Positions 60,911 to 64,000 of a stretch of 64,000 nt of DNA are shown here, piece after piece (position 1 is the first letter of the stretch; each line of letters opens with the position of its first letter). The translations under genes and the position numbers were made by a program. The stretch is from G963664835 sp965220775. Its GTDB lineage: Bacteria > Chloroflexota > UBA6077 > FW602-bin22 > JBCLEL01. The notes beneath the pieces were generated by a model. That model did not search any database, was not told the origin of the DNA, and saw only the letters and a list, made by a program, of their open reading frames with translations. The DNA lies in the NCBI GenBank assembly GCA_965220775.1, contig OZ244845.1, positions 2,790,001 through 2,854,000 of the forward strand. The letters are read 5' to 3'.

Positions 60911-61246
60911 GAGTAGAGCCGGGAACCTGGGTGGCCGACCCGGCCGCTGACCAAGCCCATCGAGGACTCGTGCGCGAACGGCATCTGGGCGTTGACGAGT
61001 GCTTCCCCTAAGCCCAACCGTTCACTGGACTTTGCACATTAACCAGGCGGGGGCATGCCTCCGCGTCAGTAGTCCCTCTCAACGACCTTGCGAAACCGCG
61101 CCGCGCCATCGCTTCACCGGTCCGGCGGAAACTCCACGCGTTGCTCGTGTTGGATGTCACGCTCCCGGAGGTACCATTGGCCCTATCGGGCCGGCGTTCC
61201 ACGCGCGGGTTCAACTGCCGGCATCTTCATTCGATCGGCACCACAC
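60911..61246. other. Intergenic region without recognised features
   Basis: This stretch of 336 bases lies between the convergent HEPN-like and SDR genes. Open frames on both strands are Arg/Pro-rich and resemble nothing. No repeat copy and no hairpin terminator were seen. Confidence 0.35.
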
Positions 61247-62035
61247 TCACGGCGTGTCAAGGGTTCTGATGATCGCCCCACCGTCCACCACGATGACTTG
61301 GCCGGTCACCCAACGCGACTCGTCGCTCGCAAGGTAAACGGCGGCCCATGCTACGTCCCAAGGGGTCCCCTCGTCCTTGATCAGTCCGGCCGTGCGCCGG
61401 CGCTCTCTCACCTCGGGTGTAATCCTGCCGGCGACGAGGGGGCCATACACCAAGCCCGGAGCTATCGCGTTTACCCGTATCCGGCTGCCGGCAAGTTGGC
61501 CGGCGAGCGACATGGTCAGTCCGTTGACGCCGGCCTTGCTCGCCATATAGGAAGTTCCGCCCAAGCCGGCCAGGCGCATCGACGCAATTGAGGAGATATT
61601 TATTATCGACCCGCCGCCGGTCGCCTCGAGGTGGGGGATCGCGGCCTGAGCGGCCAGCACCATGCTCTTGAGATTCACGTCCAATATCCGATCCCACTCG
61701 TCTTCGGTCAGGTCTCGGATGCTGGTCGTAGAGTCAACTCCAACGTTGTTGTGGAGTACGTCCAGCCTCCCGTACCTATCGACTGCGGCAGCAACCATGC
61801 GCTCGCAATCTTCCTTTGAAGTCACGTCGGCTCGGATCGCTGAGACCTCGCCACCCTCGCTCTGGATGGTTGCGCAGGTTTCTTCCGCCCGGTCGAGCAC
61901 AAGGTCCACGCACAGTACTTTGGCTCCCTCGCGGGCGAATAGGATTGCCACCGCCTTTCCATTCCCGGTCCCGGTACCGCGTGAGCCGGCGCCGGTAACG
62001 ATCGCAACCTTGTCCAACAGACGACCTGGCATCAT
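61247..62035 (-). CDS. Short-chain dehydrogenase/reductase (SDR)
   Basis: An NAD(P)-dependent oxidoreductase of about 262 residues. The nucleotide motif is VTGAGSRGTGTGNGKAVA, NNVGVD the NNAG equivalent, the active site Ser in INISSIASM and Tyr/Lys in SYMASKAGVN, and the C-terminal VTGQVIVVDGGA. GAGGAGGG lies before two adjacent ATG codons (62035 and 62032); the second has better spacing. The frame stays open further upstream but reads non-protein. The cofactor loop has Cys-Val-Asp after the second strand, favouring NAD. Substrate unknown. Confidence 0.9.
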   Translation of the reverse strand: MMPGRLLDKVAIVTGAGSRGTGTGNGKAVAILFAREGAKVLCVDLVLDRAEETCATIQSEGGEVSAIRADVTSKEDCERMVAAAVDRYGRLDVLHNNVGVDSTTSIRDLTEDEWDRILDVNLKSMVLAAQAAIPHLEATGGGSIINISSIASMRLAGLGGTSYMASKAGVNGLTMSLAGQLAGSRIRVNAIAPGLVYGPLVAGRITPEVRERRRTAGLIKDEGTPWDVAWAAVYLASDESRWVTGQVIVVDGGAIIRTLDTP

Positions 62036-62079
62036 CGGCCCTCCTCTGAAATCAGTGCGGTCCAATCTCGCGGGTCTGC

Positions 62080-63078
62080 TCAAAGTCCGGCGTGGAGGTT
62101 CAGAACGCTGCGGATCGCACTGGCGCACGCCTCACCCTGAACCTTGCGGTGCATTATCGCATTACGATAGCCGGCGCCACATCCCACCTCCACCGTTACT
62201 ATAGGCGCGTGCCCTGAGTACTCGAACAGAGCCTTGATGAGATGTTCATAATGGTGGCGAAGTCGCCAAGAGACGTGGAAGCCGGCGTTGGCCCAGTCAT
62301 CCTCGATGCGCTGGGCGATCCGGTCGGCCCTCTCCTGCGCGGCACCCTGATACTGGGCCACCCAGAGCCGAACGTTGTCGAGCTGTATATGCTGGTGCAA
62401 GTCGACGATCGCGTCAACCTGGTGCCGGTCCATTATCGTCCTCGCCAACCTGGCCGTGCTGGTTGGATTATCTCGCAAGTCGGCCGGCGACTCGTGCCAC
62501 GGGTCCCAGAACTCGTCCTCGCTGATCTGCTCGTAGCGAAGCGCGATCGGGTAGTCAGGATCGAAGTCGTGCTCCGACCGGTTGAAGTGCCCCGGTGGAA
62601 ACGCCGGCAGCATCCACTCGTAGTCCTGTCCTCGCAGCTTGCCGGACCAGTAATAGGGCCCCTCGATCATGTCCACATTGTAGTCGAAGACTTCCCATGG
62701 AATTCGGTTGCGCCCGTCCGGGTTGCCAAGAGGGTTGATGACGATCACCAATCTCCGCAACAGCGTCGAAACGTCCAGCTGGGTTGGACGACCGTCCAGA
62801 CTCCGCCCGGTGATCAGCTCGCTCAGAACGTCCATAGCGCCGGCCGTTTGAGCCGGCTCGTGCCCGTGCGGCTGAACAAAGAGAAGGACTTTCTTGCTCG
62901 AATCGGGGACGGAGCTATCGGTCACGGTGAGGGCGTGAGCGTCTAGTCCGGTGAAACCGGTGATCGTGTCCACGGGCATGGCGGGCCGGACTCGCCGCCA
63001 GGTTTCGATCTGTCTGTTGACGTCATCCGGCAACACCAACCAGGTGGGATCATGAAGTCGCGTCAACGTCCGTTTCAA
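62080..63078 (-). CDS. M14-family zinc carboxypeptidase-like protein
   Basis: A 332-residue hydrolase. The zinc ligands are the His/Glu of QPHGHEPAQTAG (about 70-80) and the later His in AIVDLHQHIQL; the catalytic Glu lies in IVTVEVGCGAG, and VIVINPLGNPDGRNRIPW is the substrate-Arg region. Many family members cleave C-terminal residues or act as deacylases, and no signal peptide is visible, so the substrate is uncertain. The start is TTG 63078, with AAGGAG nine bases ahead. It precedes the SDR gene on the same strand by 44 bases. Confidence 0.85.
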   Translation of the reverse strand: MKRTLTRLHDPTWLVLPDDVNRQIETWRRVRPAMPVDTITGFTGLDAHALTVTDSSVPDSSKKVLLFVQPHGHEPAQTAGAMDVLSELITGRSLDGRPTQLDVSTLLRRLVIVINPLGNPDGRNRIPWEVFDYNVDMIEGPYYWSGKLRGQDYEWMLPAFPPGHFNRSEHDFDPDYPIALRYEQISEDEFWDPWHESPADLRDNPTSTARLARTIMDRHQVDAIVDLHQHIQLDNVRLWVAQYQGAAQERADRIAQRIEDDWANAGFHVSWRLRHHYEHLIKALFEYSGHAPIVTVEVGCGAGYRNAIMHRKVQGEACASAIRSVLNLHAGL

Positions 63079-63698
63079 CGGTAACTGCTCCTTAGTCCCG
63101 TGGAGGTCAATCCAACGGATCGAGTCGGGGGACCATAATCCGTGCTAGACGCCATACTGTCAAGTTGCGAAATGATCGGGGAGCCGGTGCGGAACGCGTT
63201 ATCGCGAAGGGAGTGATCGAGCTGCGGTAACTCATCGGAGTGCCGGATCAGGTCGGCGTGGGTCTCCGGTAGCATGTTTTCCTGGGACAGCAGCCGGCCG
63301 GGGGAAGCATAGTTACATATTGGTACGAAAGCATGTCCCGGACTCCGATCCGGGATGGATGGTGCCCGGCACGACCGTTGGTCTCGTCATGCCGGCGTCC
63401 GTTGGAATCCCCTCGCACTCTTCATTTGTATGTTGCAAATGCCTCACGAATGGGCCAAATTGTGAGGTTTAGGTGAGGGGCGCACGAACTCTCATACCTT
63501 GGTGTGCCGGCGGCAGCCGGTGTGGACGATTTGTACGGACCAGTCGCCAAAAGACCCCAAGTCTTTTCTGCACTTCGAGTCTGAGGGATGGATCACGTGG
63601 CAAAACCTGAGGCGACGACCCTGACAGGAGCGCCGTCAAACTATTTCGAAGACGCGACTCACGACCAGCAGGCCGGCTCTCCTAGGCGGTCAAAGGCA
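63079..63698. other. Intergenic region with an inverted repeat copy
   Basis: No gene is supported in these 620 bases. The only clear feature is an inverted copy of the dispersed element (63322-63498) and its headpiece (63499-63530). The stretch from 63540 to 63698 carries nothing recognisable. Confidence 0.5.
63322..63498 (-). repeat. Dispersed MITE-like element, copy 6 (inverted)
   Basis: A 177-base unit in the opposite direction. Read on the plus strand it opens with GGTACGAAAG, then GCATGTCCCGGACTCCGATC (the CCGGATCGGAGTCCGGGACATGC palindrome reversed) and closes with CTCATACC, immediately followed by TTGGTGTGCCGGCGGCAGCC, the reversed headpiece. The hairpin core of the other copies is not clear here. 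Confidence 0.65.
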
Positions 63699-64000
63699 CT
63701 AAAGGTCCTGCACAGCCGGCAATACCTCGTTGGCAAGCAATTCCATTGAGTGGGTCCACTTGTCTCGAGGTTCCCACTCGTGGCCGATGGCTAGAAGATG
63801 CCCGAAGCCGCCCGTCTCCTCGTAGAGTTTGCGAATCTTGTTCGTGACGTCTTCAACGCTGCCGACGAGCCAAACGTTTTCCATCAGGTACTCGAGGTTT
63901 ACGTCCTCGTCCGGCATTTCAGGATCAACCTTGGTGAGGGAGAGGAATCGCAACTTTTTCAGCAGTGGGAGGAAATAGTTCGTCCAGTCCCGGCCGACCA
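63699..64000 (-). CDS. LLM-class flavin-dependent oxidoreductase, 3' part
   Basis: The C-terminal part of a luciferase-like monooxygenase, cut off by the right edge of the window. The frame stays open to base 64000. Family marks are GRDWTNYFLPLLKKLRFLSL, VWLVGSVEDVTNKIRKLYEE and GGFGHLLAIGHEWEPRD with WTHSMELLANEVLPA near the end. Such F420- or FMN-dependent enzymes are abundant in Dehalococcoidia and SAR202 bacteria. The N-terminal flavin-binding part is outside the window. Confidence 0.88.
   Translation of the reverse strand, partial: VGRDWTNYFLPLLKKLRFLSLTKVDPEMPDEDVNLEYLMENVWLVGSVEDVTNKIRKLYEETGGFGHLLAIGHEWEPRDKWTHSMELLANEVLPAVQDL

Overview
The window reads as chromosomal DNA of a GC-rich bacterium, most likely a Chloroflexota member of the Dehalococcoidia/SAR202 kind. 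This is an inference from gene style rather than from a marker tree. The clues are membrane-anchored SH3 proteins with TP-rich linkers, an SCO1664-type kinase-fold protein, an LLM flavin monooxygenase, a class III CoA-transferase, a phytanoyl-CoA dioxygenase, two Gfo/Idh/MocA oxidoreductases and unusual glycosidases. Genes are dense, lie on both strands and often meet tail to tail with overlapping stop codons. Many starts are TTG, and several of these are decided by a good Shine-Dalgarno sequence.

Layout. 0-5 kb: fmt, a housekeeping sigma factor and a NarL-type two-component system. 5-11 kb: a HAD phosphatase, glycerol kinase in a run with two tandem NHL beta-propeller proteins, a VOC protein and a DUF1801 protein. 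11-20 kb: three glycan-processing enzymes (GH116-like, a GHL6/beta-galactosidase-trimerisation protein, GH38 alpha-mannosidase). 20-26 kb: ribose-phosphate pyrophosphokinase, a three-gene membrane operon that looks like degenerate complex I/hydrogenase-4 antiporter-type subunits, and a SAM hydrolase. 26-34 kb: DUF4446, convergent trehalose genes otsB/otsA, tsaD, an EVE protein, glpD and recO. 34-42 kb: a PucR-type regulator, the RNase P RNA gene, an SH3 protein, a 38-residue zinc-ribbon-like protein and an mrfA-mrfB (yprA-yprB) DNA-repair pair. 41-49 kb: an ECF sigma gene with a frameshift and its anti-sigma, holB, a KARI-like NAD(P) domain, an FmdB protein, an FAH-family hydrolase, two oxidoreductases and dtd. 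49-64 kb: paired membrane proteins, the SCO1664 protein, tRNA-Thr(GGT), two tandem MalG-like permeases, a PhyH oxygenase, a MoxR ATPase, a CoA-transferase plus oxalyl-CoA decarboxylase/2-hydroxyacyl-CoA lyase-like enzyme, a PaREP1/HEPN-like protein, an SDR, an M14 peptidase and the end of an LLM monooxygenase.

The large gaps between genes are mostly filled by one dispersed repeat family: units of about 180-270 bp with short terminal inverted repeats, preceded by a GC-rich palindrome. I count six recognisable copies and at least two fragments; two copies are in tandem and one is inverted. It behaves like a MITE or composite REP element, and no transposase is present here. No CRISPR array, rRNA, prophage or intact insertion sequence was seen.

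The strongest leads are the degenerate proton-channel-like membrane trio, the repeat family (one copy appears to supply the stop codon of a gene), the RNase P RNA with a rewritten but still pairing P4 helix, and the oxygenase/CoA-transferase/ThDP-lyase neighbourhood.
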